From Nemertoderma westbladi (lineage: Eukaryota; Xenacoelomorpha; Nemertodermatida; Nemertodermatidae), in assembly GCA_032718475.1 (NCBI GenBank), contig JAUCBJ010007641.1, positions 1-48,526 on the forward strand: 48,526 nt of DNA. The letters are read 5' to 3'. Under the pieces are notes generated by a model. That model was not told the origin of the DNA. It saw nothing but the letters and a program-made list of their open reading frames with translations, and did not search any database. Of the stretch, positions 28,101 to 37,736 are shown piece by piece; position 1 is the stretch's first letter, and each line of letters starts with the position of its first letter. A program made the position numbers and the translations under genes.

Positions 28101-28460
28101 TTAAACATCAGCATCTATATTAATATGTGGTACTATCGGTACTTGAGAGTGAATTTTGAATAGTTGTCGAGGGAAACTTTCTGGTAATAAACCTAGTTTA
28201 ATGCATCCTTGTCAGTATAGAATTGGGCTTATAAGGCCTTCAATCACCATGATACTTGTATGATAATTTTTAGTGTCTAGATATATCTCCCCCTGAAATA
28301 AACCTACATTGGTTAATGATGCTGGTGTACCATCTGGACCATGTGGGTTGTCCCCTGCACAGAGGTGATATAAGTTCCCCCCATTATGAAATGTTTTCAT
28401 AGGGATATAGCCCCAATGTCCTTTAGCCAACAAATCGGGCCGAATCAAAAACGTTCCCAT
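28101..28460 (-). pseudogene. Unidentified ORF broken by a single TGA
   Basis: From an ATG at 28460 the minus strand encodes 82 residues (GHWGYIPMKTFHNGGNLYHL, NPHGPDGTPASLTNVGLF) to a TGA at 28214-28212. It then continues in the same frame for 36 more protein-like residues (LGLLPESFPRQLFKIHSQVP) to TAA at 28103-28101. Composition on both sides of the TGA is alike, so one nonsense change (for example TGG to TGA) in a longer coding sequence is likely. An in-frame TAA just upstream of the ATG limits the 5' end. I do not recognise the family. Capture from a virus or an unannotated transposon is possible. Confidence 0.45.
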
Positions 28461-28539
28461 CCCTTAGTCCACGTAATGAGAATGAATTATGTATCAATTG
28501 TATTATGTAGCAATCCCTCCCACGCACTGAGCTGCAAAT

Positions 28540-29160
28540 CCGGGGGTCTTACCATCAAACATTATGACGAGTTTGGCCAGGTGTTTGGCGACCTCTTGGC
28601 CTCGGCTTTCGGCCAATCAAGTGTCGAGCGTGAGGTGACCCTCGCCCAAGGATACAACGACAGACAGGGGCGGGAGATCGGGGGGGGGGGGGGGGGGGGG
28701 GGGGGTAAGGGCAGACCTGATTGCCTGGGAGGCCTGGACCAACAAATGAGTGGCATCGTTTGACATTGCGATAATCAACAATGATGCCACCTCGTACGTC
28801 CAGGCCAACTGGTCGACCGAGTCCCTCTTGGAGCAGCGGGCCTGGCTGAAACACGCGCATTACTGGACCGTCTTCAAAGACTGGAAGATGTCCTTTACCC
28901 CACTGGTCGGTACAACCGACGGCGTATGGTGCAATGAGGCAAAGATTCTCGTTCGCCATCTGGCTGAGACCCTTGTCTCGAGACAAGCTGGGATGGCCGA
29001 GAGGGGCCTTGCCTGTGTGGGGATGGAGTTCGCCGGAGGCTTCAATTCGCTCTCCTCCGATCGAATTCTCTCTGCCTCAGTGGTGGTCGACGGTTTTGGT
29101 GCGGGTCGGGCTTCGGGGATGGGGCAGGTCTGCGGGGGGTTGATCTGGCAACCCAATACT
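28540..29160 (+). pseudogene. RLE-type retroelement C-terminus, decayed
   Basis: Protein-like sequence runs in one frame to a 26-base G-run (28680-28705): DEFGQVFGDLLASAFGQSSV. It then runs in another frame: ADLIAWEAWTNK, a TGA, FDIAIINNDATSYVQANW and MSFTPLVGTTDGVW. The pattern (arginine-Asp-leucine, then FD.x.I.N.DA, then SFTPLV) matches the nuclease and C-terminal part of the element at 36012-37736 (RLDVSVSGFW, FIDVSVFNP, ASFTLLIFS), so both seem to be RT-RLE elements. It is inactive because of the G-run frameshift, the in-frame TGA and a later frameshift near 29000. Confidence 0.55.
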
Positions 29161-29600
29161 GAGTATTATTGTCCTCCTCCTGCCAACGTACAACATTGTG
29201 TATAACATTGTATGTATATTTATACAGTAGGTTTGTTTATTGATACTATCCATTGTTTATTGCGCTATAAATTGATTAAATTGATTGATATTTCTTTAAC
29301 TCTCATTACTTTTACTTTATTTAATTTATTTCTATTTTTAGAATTACCAATAAATAGTTTTATAAATTACTTACCAAATGACGTCATAGACTTTCAGCTT
29401 ACTATACTCAGCCCTAGGGTATAGCTTCCTTACTGGTAAATAATTACTCTTAACTATATACAGACAGCTTTATCGTTGACCTTTGACCCCCAATTAGCTT
29501 TAACCAAGCAACAGGATTTTAATAGTAGTTGTATCCAAGCGCCCCGCCCCCCTCTCATGACACCTCTGATTACTAATTACTCTTACCTATATCCAGCCAT
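29161..29600. other. AT-rich stretch, nothing recognised
   Basis: Low-complexity T-rich sequence with no ORF or repeat structure that I can support. Confidence 0.4.
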
Positions 29601-29609
29601 CTGCTGTTC

Positions 29610-30060
29610 TATAGTCTGCCGCTAGAGGGCGTATTATCTGAAAATTAACATCTTCTCTAACTTTGTCATTTTCATTCCGATTAGGTTTAACCTCGTTAGG
29701 CATCTGCTAAGACATAGGCTTTATCTTTTACGGAGTTGCAGAGTAGTCTGAAGTTCCCCAAGCTGCCCCTAGAGGGTGTATTATCTGAAAATGAACATCT
29801 TCTCTAACTTTTATATTTACAATCCGCTTAAGTTTAAACTTGGTAGGCATCTACCATATCATAGGCTATATCTTTTGCGGAGTAGCAGAGTAGTCTGAAG
29901 TTCGTCAGTCCGCCGCTAGAGGGCGAATTTTCTCAAAGTGAAAACCTGATCTCATATGATTGTTTTCAATCCACTTAGGCTGAGACTTGGTAGGCATCTA
30001 CTATGGCATAGGCTATACTTTACCGAGGAGTTTGTCCAGCCCGCAGTTCTCCAGTCTGCG
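29610..30060 (+). repeat. Three tandem units of about 146 bp
   Basis: The block GCTAGAGGGCG-TATT.TCTGAAAAT followed by TTGGTAGGCATCTAC, ATAGGCTATA and GAGTAGTCTGAAGTTC recurs with its start near 29621, 29768 and 29914. The units are diverged. A partial third unit runs into the hairpin array. Confidence 0.75.
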
Positions 30061-30116
30061 GATAAAGACTCGCATTTAAGATTTGAGGCACTGCTAAAGT
30101 CTCGAGTTTTAGGTTT

Positions 30117-30832
30117 GAGCCACAGACTATGCCTCACTGAGGCTTAGACTATGCCTCACACTGAGGTACTGATGCACAGACTATACCTCACTGAGGCTCA
30201 GACTATGCCTCACTGAGGCACTGAGGCACAGACTATGCCTCACTGAGGCACAGACTATGCCTCACTGAGGCACAGACTATGCCTCACTGAGGCTCATACT
30301 ATGCCTCACTTAGGCATTGAGGCACAGACTATGCCTTACTGAGGCACAGACTATACCTCACTGAGGCACTGAGGCGCAGTCTATGCCTCACTGAGGCACT
30401 GAGGCATAGACTATGCCTCACTGAGGCACTGAGGCACAGACTATGCCTCACTGAGGCACAGACTATGCCTTACTGAGGCACAGACTATGCCTCACTGAGG
30501 CACAGACTATGCCTCACTGAGGCACAGACTATGCCTCACTGAGGCACTGAGGCGCTGTCTATGCCTCACTGATGCACTGAGGCATAGACTATGCCTCACT
30601 GAGGCACTGTGGCACAGACTATGCCTTACTGAGGCACAGACTATGCCTCACTGAGGCACAGACTATGCCTCACTGAGACACATACTACGCCTCACTGAGG
30701 CACTGATGCACAGACTATGCCTCACTGAGGCACTGAGGCATGCACTATGCCTCACTGAGGCATTGAGGCACAGAATATGCCTCACTGAGGCATAGAGTAT
30801 GCCTCAGTGAGGCACTGAGGCTAAGATTAAGG
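30117..30832 (+). repeat. Minisatellite of hairpin-forming TGCCTCACTGAGGCA units
   Basis: About 700 bp made of a basic 22 bp unit (CAGACTATGCCTCACTGAGG plus CA) with an optional extra CACTGAGG octamer. TGCCTCA and TGAGGCA are inverted repeats around one C, so every unit can fold back. Variants (ATACCT, GCCTTA, GATGCA) are scattered. Confidence 0.95.
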
Positions 30833-30900
30833 GTCTAAAGCCTTCAAGCTAATCATTTGCTTAGTTTTCTAATTAGAAGGTCGTGAGTTTGAACCATAGA
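30833..30900 (+). repeat. Possible tRNA-derived SINE remnant
   Basis: GAAGGTCGTGAGTTTGAACC at about 30874-30893 resembles the variable loop plus B box (GGTTCGANNCC-like) of tRNA genes. It is preceded by GCTTAGTTTTCTAATTAG, which could be an anticodon arm. The A box and acceptor stem are not convincing. Confidence 0.3.
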
Positions 30901-31654
30901 AGAGCATATTCTTTTTTCCTAGCTCCTGGCTGACTCTAGTGTATACTAGCTTCGACTCTCACAGCTATAGTGATAGTATGCAACCTTGGGAGTTAATGCA
31001 CTGTCTTATGAGTAAATATCAAGACATTAGACATCAGATTGCCTCCGTTGGTTCACCCTTCTTAACTTTACATAATAACTCAACCATTATTTTTTTTTTA
31101 AATTATGTCTTAGTTGACTAATTTTCCAAAGTATTTTATAAAAAATATATAATTTCTTGAATAAATAGACCTAATAGAAATAAATATTGTGGGTAAATAC
31201 TTTTATAATACTAATTGAACTGAAACTAAACTAAACTGAATGAGTTTTAGCGCTTTTAGTAAATTATGTTCTTTCACTCTCCATTTTTATATATTTTGAC
31301 TCTTTTCTGTTACTTAATAAACCATGCAAAGATGAAGGCAAGATGCCCGGTCTGATACAATAAACAGGGTTGCGCTAGTGTACCTGTCAACGAGGGCTGC
31401 TCACTGTATCTGTTTATTTCCCCTTTTTCCCTTCGATGCATTGATTTGCTCTATATTTCACTAAGTTCAATATTTTTATTTATTTTTTTTTTTTTGATAA
31501 AAAACTTATTATTTTACCGTAATTTGATGAACATAAATTATAAATATCAATAATATTAATTAAATATCATGTTGCGAGTTATTTGATTTGTGATAGTTCT
31601 CCACGCAGCTGCGACTTTGGGGTGGGATTGTCACCAACCGTCCTTCCCCCCCAG
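30901..31654. other. AT-rich stretch without a recognised gene
   Basis: T- and A-runs, AAATAAATA words and no ORF that stands out. It ends in a pyrimidine-rich tract (CCGTCCTTCCCCCCCAG) that may be a splice acceptor. Confidence 0.4.
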
Positions 31655-31768
31655 ACGCAGTATCCCAAGCGCCTACCAATGATTATAGCGGATCAGTTGA
31701 TTATACGATGAGGTTCGTCAGAGATCAGGTGTGGAAGATGCAAATCGATACTGGTGGTGTTTCTCAAG
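31655..31768 (+). CDS. Possible 114 bp host exon, phase 1-1
   Basis: A strong acceptor (CCTTCCCCCCCAG) precedes and a donor-like CAAG|GTAACC follows a segment open in one frame. It encodes about 38 residues (ending VWKMQIDTGGVSQ). Its length is a multiple of three and, in the open frame, it is symmetric phase 1, as is common for modules of extracellular proteins. No domain is recognised. It is a prediction from splice signals only and could be chance. Confidence 0.25.
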
Positions 31769-31816
31769 GTAACCCAATATAAATACTAGGGGAAGAAAAC
31801 GATTACATGATGCCGT

Positions 31817-32431
31817 CTACCCATGGGGGAGGCTTGAGCTTCTATGGAGCCACATTGCGGCGTTTCCTCGCCACAGACACACTGACAGGCGCTGGAATAG
31901 ATGCCTGGTGGCTTCTTTGGCAGGGATACTGCGACGGAGACTCTGCAGATGGAGGGAGTCCCAGCCCCCAAGAGCCTCAAGAGCCAAGGGGGTGAAGCCC
32001 ACGCCTGAGGATCGGCACTCATCGAGGTGGGCAGCTAGCTTACGTTCACGTGCAACGGTAAGGGCATAGCCTGGGGTGGACGCAGCGCAGTTAATGGTTC
32101 TAGATTGAAGCGGTGAGATCACCGTTACGTCCAGGGCCATGGGCTGTCCCCGTCTCCAGTTGGGGAGGAAGATGTCTGCCGGTCTGCTGCGGGAGCCAGG
32201 AATCAACCCAGGGACTTCTTTTCGGGGCGCCAGAGCAGCAGATTGTGCAGCTTGGAAAATGGCATCCCGGAGGGAGTCGTGGCGAGCAATCCTGTCTGAG
32301 TCCCCACCACAGCCAATGTGATGGTCCCCAAATGGGTCAGCAGGGAGGGAGCAAGAGGCACAGGGAGCCGAGCTAGAGGATAGACGGACGCCTAACCAGT
32401 AACACAAGGAGAGTCTGTGCTCAGCATCCAT
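31817..32431 (-). pseudogene. NeSL-like LINE: CCHC knuckle and restriction-like endonuclease
   Basis: Encodes a Cys/His knuckle (CASCSLPADPFGDHHIGC, CX2C...HX3C) followed by RHDSLRDAI and the nuclease core. In the core, RPADIFLPNW and GQPMALDVTVISP supply the PD...D-x-T/V pattern of the PDDEXK-like endonuclease of R2/NeSL-type LINEs, which nicks the target for reverse transcription. The C-terminus SLPHG-stop is at 31817. The ORF from residue 1 has no stop, but it is cut off from the RT by frameshifts. Confidence 0.75.
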
Positions 32432-32564
32432 GAAATGTAGACCAAGGGACTCAGAAGGAATGGCATGTAACCAGTCACCAGCATGGCCAAGAGAAGTGGA
32501 TTGTATAAGGGCTCGGGATCTGTTGTCGGGGGCAGAGGACAGGAGCCGTTCATAGGAGGAGATG

Positions 32565-33053
32565 TCAACTGAGTGGGATAGATTGTGTTGGGTGATGGGT
32601 GATGGGGGTGGGAAGATCTTCCAAGGAGGTCCAATCTGTTTTATCGGTGTTCTCGGATAAGGAGGCTAGTGCAGAGGGGAGGTGGCGGTTACCTGGGGAG
32701 TGGCCTAGGATTCTAGTGACCAGGGTTTCTGACTGGGAGACAGAAGCAATGTATGCGGCCAGGGAATGGTTTATGGCTTTTCTAAGGCCCAGACCACCCA
32801 TCGAGACAGGAAGGCAAGCTTTGTTGTACGACCAATCACTTAGGGAGCCCCCAACCAGATCAGAGATGGTATCCCGCATGACAAGATCGAACTGTAGTGA
32901 GGATTCCGGAATCATGGATGGGGGACAGCAGCGGAGGACAAAGACTACTTTGGGTAAAGAAAGGCATGATCGAAGGAGGGTAGATTCCATCTGGGAATCT
33001 TGAAGGTCAGGAAGGCATTCAGTGATGGAGCAGACTTTGGCTACTCTTAGCAT
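32565..33053 (-). pseudogene. NeSL-like LINE: region between RT and endonuclease
   Basis: This frame continues the element after a frameshift near 33100. SLPKVVFVLRCCPPSM and DLVMRDTISDLVGG precede MGGLGLRKAINHSLAAYIAS, the GGLGLR-type motif found after RT in RLE-type LINEs. It ends near 32565, where another frameshift leads to the endonuclease frame. Confidence 0.7.
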
Positions 33054-33103
33054 AATGGTCTCCTCACAGTGTTGAGAGGAACCAATCGGGGAGCCAAGTA
33101 GGG

Positions 33104-34960
33104 TTAGACCGTTGGAGAGGATGGGAATGGAGGGTGGTAGTGGATTCGATTGAACTGAGGAGCCAGCGGGGATGAAGACCTGAGTTTAAGGTGTCTCAAG
33201 GGGCCTTCCTGTTCTAATATGGCTAAGGCTTTTGACAAGTCGTCTGGGGAACCAACCAGTGAACCATCGTCCAAATACCATGCATTAATTATAAGAGAAG
33301 GGACGTTGGCCCGAATAGTCTTGGCCACTGGGTGTAAAGTTAAGGCGAAAAGGAGGGGGCCCAAAGGATCACCTTGTTGGACGCCGGAGCAGCTGAAGAT
33401 TTGATGGTCACCAAGCCAGAGTACAGCCTGGATACCGTAACATGCCTCCACCCATGCGGAAAGAGAGGGCAAGTGTTCCCTGACTTCAGCAAACATTTGT
33501 GAGCGGTCGATGGAATTAAAAGCGTTGCTGAAGTCGACAAGAAGAACCCACTTGCTGTCTGCTGGGATGGAGTGGTCTTTGAGGGTAGAGGAGACGGCTC
33601 GGACTATGGCCTCGCAGCCAATGGGGGTACCGACACCAACCTGGAGGGGGGTGAGGATGTTGGTAGCGTTCTGGTTAACAGTGGTTGCATGACATTTGGA
33701 GGTTAGCCTCCTCAAGTTTTCCCCACAGCGATGGGACGGAGACCACCACCTTTCTTCTTTGCAGGGAATAAGGAGGCGCCACAGAGGTATGGGAGGACCG
33801 AGGACGGGACCTGACCTGAGGACATGCGGTTTGTAATGGCACAAATAACAGCTAGGGCCTGGTTGGCCTTGGCTGGCGATGGGGATGATATCGCTTCTTT
33901 CAGATGGTTGGGGCGGAGCTTTGAAGGGCCAGGGGCTGAGCCAGGGGGAAAAGACTTGATAGCCTTGGCAATGTCCTCTGGGCGGAAGGAGGCTGGTGGG
34001 GGTACTGGGCCAGTCGGAAGAAGAGGGGGGGGGGGGGGGGGGCCCTTGCGGTTGCTTCCCGAGCATGTCCTGGTATGTTTCTTCGGAGGCCTGTGCAAGT
34101 CCCTCAGAAACAAAGGCCTGTGCTGCCTTACGGTACTGACCGTCGGCCATGGCCTGGCGGGCTCGACGAGCATTAGATTCTCTTACTGTCTCAGGATTGG
34201 GAAGTTTAGTAGATTTGTGTTTAATGGGGCCGGGTCGTTGGCAATCGTTAATTATATCTTCACATAAACTGCTGATATCTCCACTGAGCCATTTGCGGAG
34301 TCTAGCTTTCACTAACTTCTCGGTATCTTTCCAGTGGGATCTACCTGCTCTTTTGGGGTTGGCTAGGATGCATGGGGGGAGGAGGAAGATATGGGTCCAT
34401 GAGTTTGGGTTCATGGAATCCCTGGCTATGGAGACACAGATTCTGCTGACGGCCTCAGCCCAAACATCCCTAGCTGCTTTTGGGACGTGGCGGAGTGTCC
34501 GGACATTAGCTTGTAGGATAGATGCTATGGATGGAAGGGGCAAGGCTGTTTGTGAAGAGAAGAGGTCCTGCTGTGTAGGGGTGGGTACGGGTTGGTGGTG
34601 GGGTTTAGAGTCTGTGGCCTCGGAGGGGGGAATGGGTAGAGTTGAAGGGTTAGATAGGGAGGTTAGTGCAGTGGTGAGACAAGCTAGGAGGGATGCCTTA
34701 TTACCAGTAGTGGATAGACCTCTGGCTTTGAGGAGGGGCTTAAGGTCACACAGTCTTAGACCACTGAGATTATGTACGGGGGATAGCAAATCGGACTTGG
34801 GCGTGGGGTCAGGTGGAGGGGCGGTGGTGGCTGAGGCTTGAGAGGTATGGGAGTGGGGTGGATGCGTAGGAGGTGGGGGGAGAGGCTGCTGGGGCCTGGA
34901 AGGTAGGGCAGCAGGGATTGTCGAGGGGGGCATTGGGAAAGGGCTTGGGGGCTGGTGCAC
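33104..34960 (-). pseudogene. NeSL-like LINE: SAP motif and reverse transcriptase
   Basis: A Pro-rich start is followed by a SAP-like DNA-binding motif (LCDLKPLLKARG, about residues 70-95), a basic region, and RT. Between the C/G homopolymer at 34025-34042 and about 33720 the true RT frame is a different one (33712-34173: IAKAIKSFPPGSAPGP, ASLFPAKKKGGGLRPIAV). The long frame then resumes with LLVDFSNAFNSIDRSQMF, GVQQGDPLGPLLFA and YLDDGSLVG, which holds the catalytic Asp pair (YLDD). Two compensating frameshifts therefore lie within the RT, so the single long frame is partly an out-of-frame reading. Confidence 0.75.
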
Positions 34961-35994
34961 AAGGGGACGAAGGTTACGCTACCGTTATTATCAGCCGAGA
35001 CCTTGTTATCTATAAAGTCACAATGATTGTTAGAGTTATTATTACCGGTAATGAAATTTAGATCTGAGATTATATTTGCGACCTTTTGTTGGCTAGACGG
35101 GATGATTGATAAGGATTTTGATTGGATTACGACTTTTATCCACTCTCGTATAGGGATGCTTTCCTCTAGTTGGACTATTATTGCGCCATAATCCTGTTGT
35201 TTATAAGCCAAAAGATACCCATAGAGACAGGAGTAGATACCGCAATCGTAGCCGTTTGACTGTATTGGGAGGAATGGTTGGGCTGTAATAGGACGCCATC
35301 TATTGAGAAGCCTCTCCTGGTTGGCTGGAGAGTTATCATCGATCGTGTTCAGCACGTTACAAATTTTCGAAGAAGTTGAGGTCGGGTAAATGTTTCCCAG
35401 GGAGCAATATGTAACCATCTCTCGGTCTCTGACGTTAGCTGCGTGTAAAGTGAAGTGATTGCTTTTCCACTCAGGGGCCAGCAGGTAGACAGATGTTGTA
35501 GGGCTGCAGGTTATAAGGTAGTGTTGGGCTGATCGGTATTGATTTGCGCAAATCTTTACAGCTGAAACCATGTTAAACTCGTCCGTATTGATGTAAGATC
35601 CTAAGGCTGAAGATACTGAAAAAGTAGCCACGTCACATTGTGTGTTTCCAGTGTGATGATCTAAAATGCTTAGAAACTCGTCAATGATTGAGCTGGTTAT
35701 CCAAGTTCCTGGCTTAAGAGAGTCCAAATAGATTACATCGGATTTTGTTAGCTTAACTTTAGATTTTATATCGTTTGAAGAGAATAATTGTGCTATTCGA
35801 TCTTGTATTGAAGTTGGGTTGTTGGGATTATAGGAGTTAACTTGCGAAAAGGGATCCAAGATAACGCTCTCGTTAGACAGATCGGAACTCTCGGGTATAG
35901 ACTTGCTACTGGAAGCACCATTGTCGACAAAAGAGGGGATAGACTGTAATTCTTTCTCCTTGAAACTTATATTGAAACAGGTTCCGTCCTCCAT
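34756..35994 (-). CDS. NeSL-like LINE: Ulp1/C48-type protease region
   Basis: A 412-residue frame starting at ATG 35994. The protease core spans about residues 110-285: ending in the His motif HFTLHAAN (near 180), then YCSLG (near 197), then the Gln/Cys motif LPIQSNGYDCGIYSC (near 245-255). Ulp1-family enzymes use His, Asp and Cys plus an oxyanion Gln. His, Gln and Cys are present, but the position of the Asp (usually in YDSL) reads Cys. After about residue 345 the frame becomes Pro/Ser-rich, and it runs past a frameshift near 34960 that joins the SAP-RT frame. In the NeSL group the protease precedes the RT in one protein, and its target is not known. Confidence 0.7.
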   Translation of the reverse strand: MEDGTCFNISFKEKELQSIPSFVDNGASSSKSIPESSDLSNESVILDPFSQVNSYNPNNPTSIQDRIAQLFSSNDIKSKVKLTKSDVIYLDSLKPGTWITSSIIDEFLSILDHHTGNTQCDVATFSVSSALGSYINTDEFNMVSAVKICANQYRSAQHYLITCSPTTSVYLLAPEWKSNHFTLHAANVRDREMVTYCSLGNIYPTSTSSKICNVLNTIDDNSPANQERLLNRWRPITAQPFLPIQSNGYDCGIYSCLYGYLLAYKQQDYGAIIVQLEESIPIREWIKVVIQSKSLSIIPSSQQKVANIISDLNFITGNNNSNNHCDFIDNKVSADNNGSVTFVPLCTSPQALSQCPPRQSLLPYLPGPSSLSPHLLRIHPTPIPLKPQPPPPLHLTPRPSPICYPPYIISVV

Positions 35995-36011
35995 TATGTC
36001 GTTGATCTTGA

Positions 36012-37736
36012 ATATACGATTATAACATCGTATCTAACAAGATCGTAGCTAACTGCTACAGCAAACCGGTGCGGCTGTTCGTGGGGGGGGGGGGGGGGGA
36101 AACCTTGCTGTCGGAGGAAGGAACAACCCAAGGAGACCCCGTTGCGATGGCCATGTATGGCTGTGGGGCGCTCCCGTTCGTGTGCGAGTTGGAGCGTGGG
36201 TGTACCACGGATCAGAAATGGTACGCAGACGACGGGAACGCGGCTGGGAAGCTGACTGAGCTCCTGAAGTTCCTTGTGATCGCGCTGACCCGGGGGCCGC
36301 TCTATGGGTACTACCCCACCAAGTGTTGCCTCACCATGAAACCGGACAAACTTGCGGAGGCAGAGAAGCTGTTTGCCGCCTACAACGTCTCCATCAACTG
36401 TGTCGGGAACAAACTCCTTGGTGGTGTCATCGGGACCGAGGAGTTCCGTCGGAGTTTCACCCAGGAGAAGGTTGAGGGGTTCGCAGCCGACGTCGAACGA
36501 CTTAGCGATATAGCGGCGGTGGACCCGCACTGCGCCTATGCGGGGTTGGCGTTCGGCCTGGCGTGCCGCTGGCGCTACATTGCCCGGGTGGTTCCGGGTG
36601 CGACGGACCAATTCAGGGAGTTGGAGGAGGCGGAAAACCGGTTTCTCTGCCGCCTCACGGACCGCCCAGCCATTCCGGTGGATGAGCGGGAGTTGTTGTC
36701 ACTGCCGATTCGCGACGGCGGGCTTGGAATACCAGTTCCTCAGGATCTCTCGTCTCAGTACCGGCACTCCCGCCTCGTGTGTGAACCGTTCGTCGAGGCC
36801 ACCGCGGAATCCATGTCGGGGGTCAGGGAGGAACAGATGAAGGTTGTGAAGTCAATCAAAATTGTGGCAGTGGCTGTAAACAAAATAAAGAAGGACCAAG
36901 TAATAGCCAAGCTGCCCCAACTCCAAGCCAACCTTTGTAACCTGGTAAGCTAGAAAGGAGCGTCCGCCTGGCTGAACTGCAAACCTCTGACTCTACATGA
37001 AACTCACCTCGATAAACAACAGTTCCGCAACTCCTTGTGCCTCCGCTACGGCTGGACGCCGCCGAATATTCCATCTTGTTGTGCCTGTGGGGTGCGATTT
37101 ACCTCGTCCCACGTCCTGTCGTGCCCCACTGGAGGATCCCCCTCCATTCGGCACAACGAGATCCGCGACTTCGTTGCCGACACCCTAACCGAGGTGGCCC
37201 ACAATGTAGGGGTGGAACCGCAACTCCAGCCATTATCGGGTGAGACTTTCATTCATCGGTCGACTTCGACAGACCAGCAGGCGAGGCTAGACGTTTCGGT
37301 GAGCGGATTCTGGGGCAACCGCTTCCAGAAGACGTTCATCGACGTCTCAGTCTTTAATCCGCTGGCAGACACCAACGCGGCAATGTCCCTTCCGGCAGCC
37401 CACCTACACCACGAGTCTCGCAAGAGACTCAAGTACGAGGACCGGTTGCGGGAAGTCGAGCACGCCAGCTTCACTCTGCTTATCTTCTCGACGTTCGGTG
37501 GAACTTCGCCGGCAGCGTCGCAGTTCCTCAAGCGCTTGTCACTGAAGCTGTCCGACAAACGTGACTACTCGTACTCCAAGTGCGTGGCGTGGGTGCGCAG
37601 GCGGCTGAGCTTCGTGCTATTGCGATCAGCCCTCCTCTGTCTGCGTGGCAATCGGTCCACCAGGAAGCGTCCGGTGAGGTGCGATGTTGGGGAAACGTCC
37701 ATCATCCTCAGTAACGCCGACAGCAATCCGGTGTGA
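36012..37736 (+). pseudogene. RT-CCHC-RLE retroelement, 5'-truncated, one amber stop
   Basis: A single frame (open from 36012) reads RLFVG, a 17-base G-run, then LLSEEGTTQGDP and WYADD (catalytic). A GGLGIP motif follows, then TAG at 36951-36953. The frame continues as KGASAWL, a zinc knuckle CACGVRFTSSHVLSC (CX2CX7HX4C) and a restriction-like nuclease (RLDVSVSGFW, FIDVSVFNP), then a conserved C-terminus (VRRRLSFVLLRSALLCLRG). The GTTQGDP/YADD RT with CX2CX7HX4C and RLE matches a retroelement family I associate with cnidarians, sponges and other aquatic invertebrates, but I cannot name a clade with certainty. The N-terminal RT half is missing. The amber codon and G-run insertion make it non-functional. 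Confidence 0.75.

Larger units (their letters stand above)
31800..35994 (-). mobile_element. NeSL-like LINE with Ulp1-type protease, frameshifted
   Basis: Minus-strand element with, in order, an Ulp1/C48-type cysteine protease (34756-35994), SAP motif and RT (33104-34960 with frame changes), RT C-terminal region (32565-33053), and CCHC knuckle plus restriction-like endonuclease (31817-32431). An Ulp1-like protease on an RLE-type LINE is the known arrangement of the NeSL clade. Frame changes near 34960, 34030, 33720, 33110 and 32570 show the copy is dead. The 34030 change lies at an 18-base homopolymer. Its 5' end lies at or just beyond 35994, where a plus-strand element begins. Confidence 0.8.

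Noticed and set aside
30117-30832. CRISPR-like array
   Set aside because: Units are contiguous and there are no unique spacers; it is a eukaryotic minisatellite in a transposon-rich region.
34149-34841. 230-codon plus-strand ORF
   Set aside because: It is antisense to the SAP-RT region of the NeSL-like LINE and has no domain of its own.
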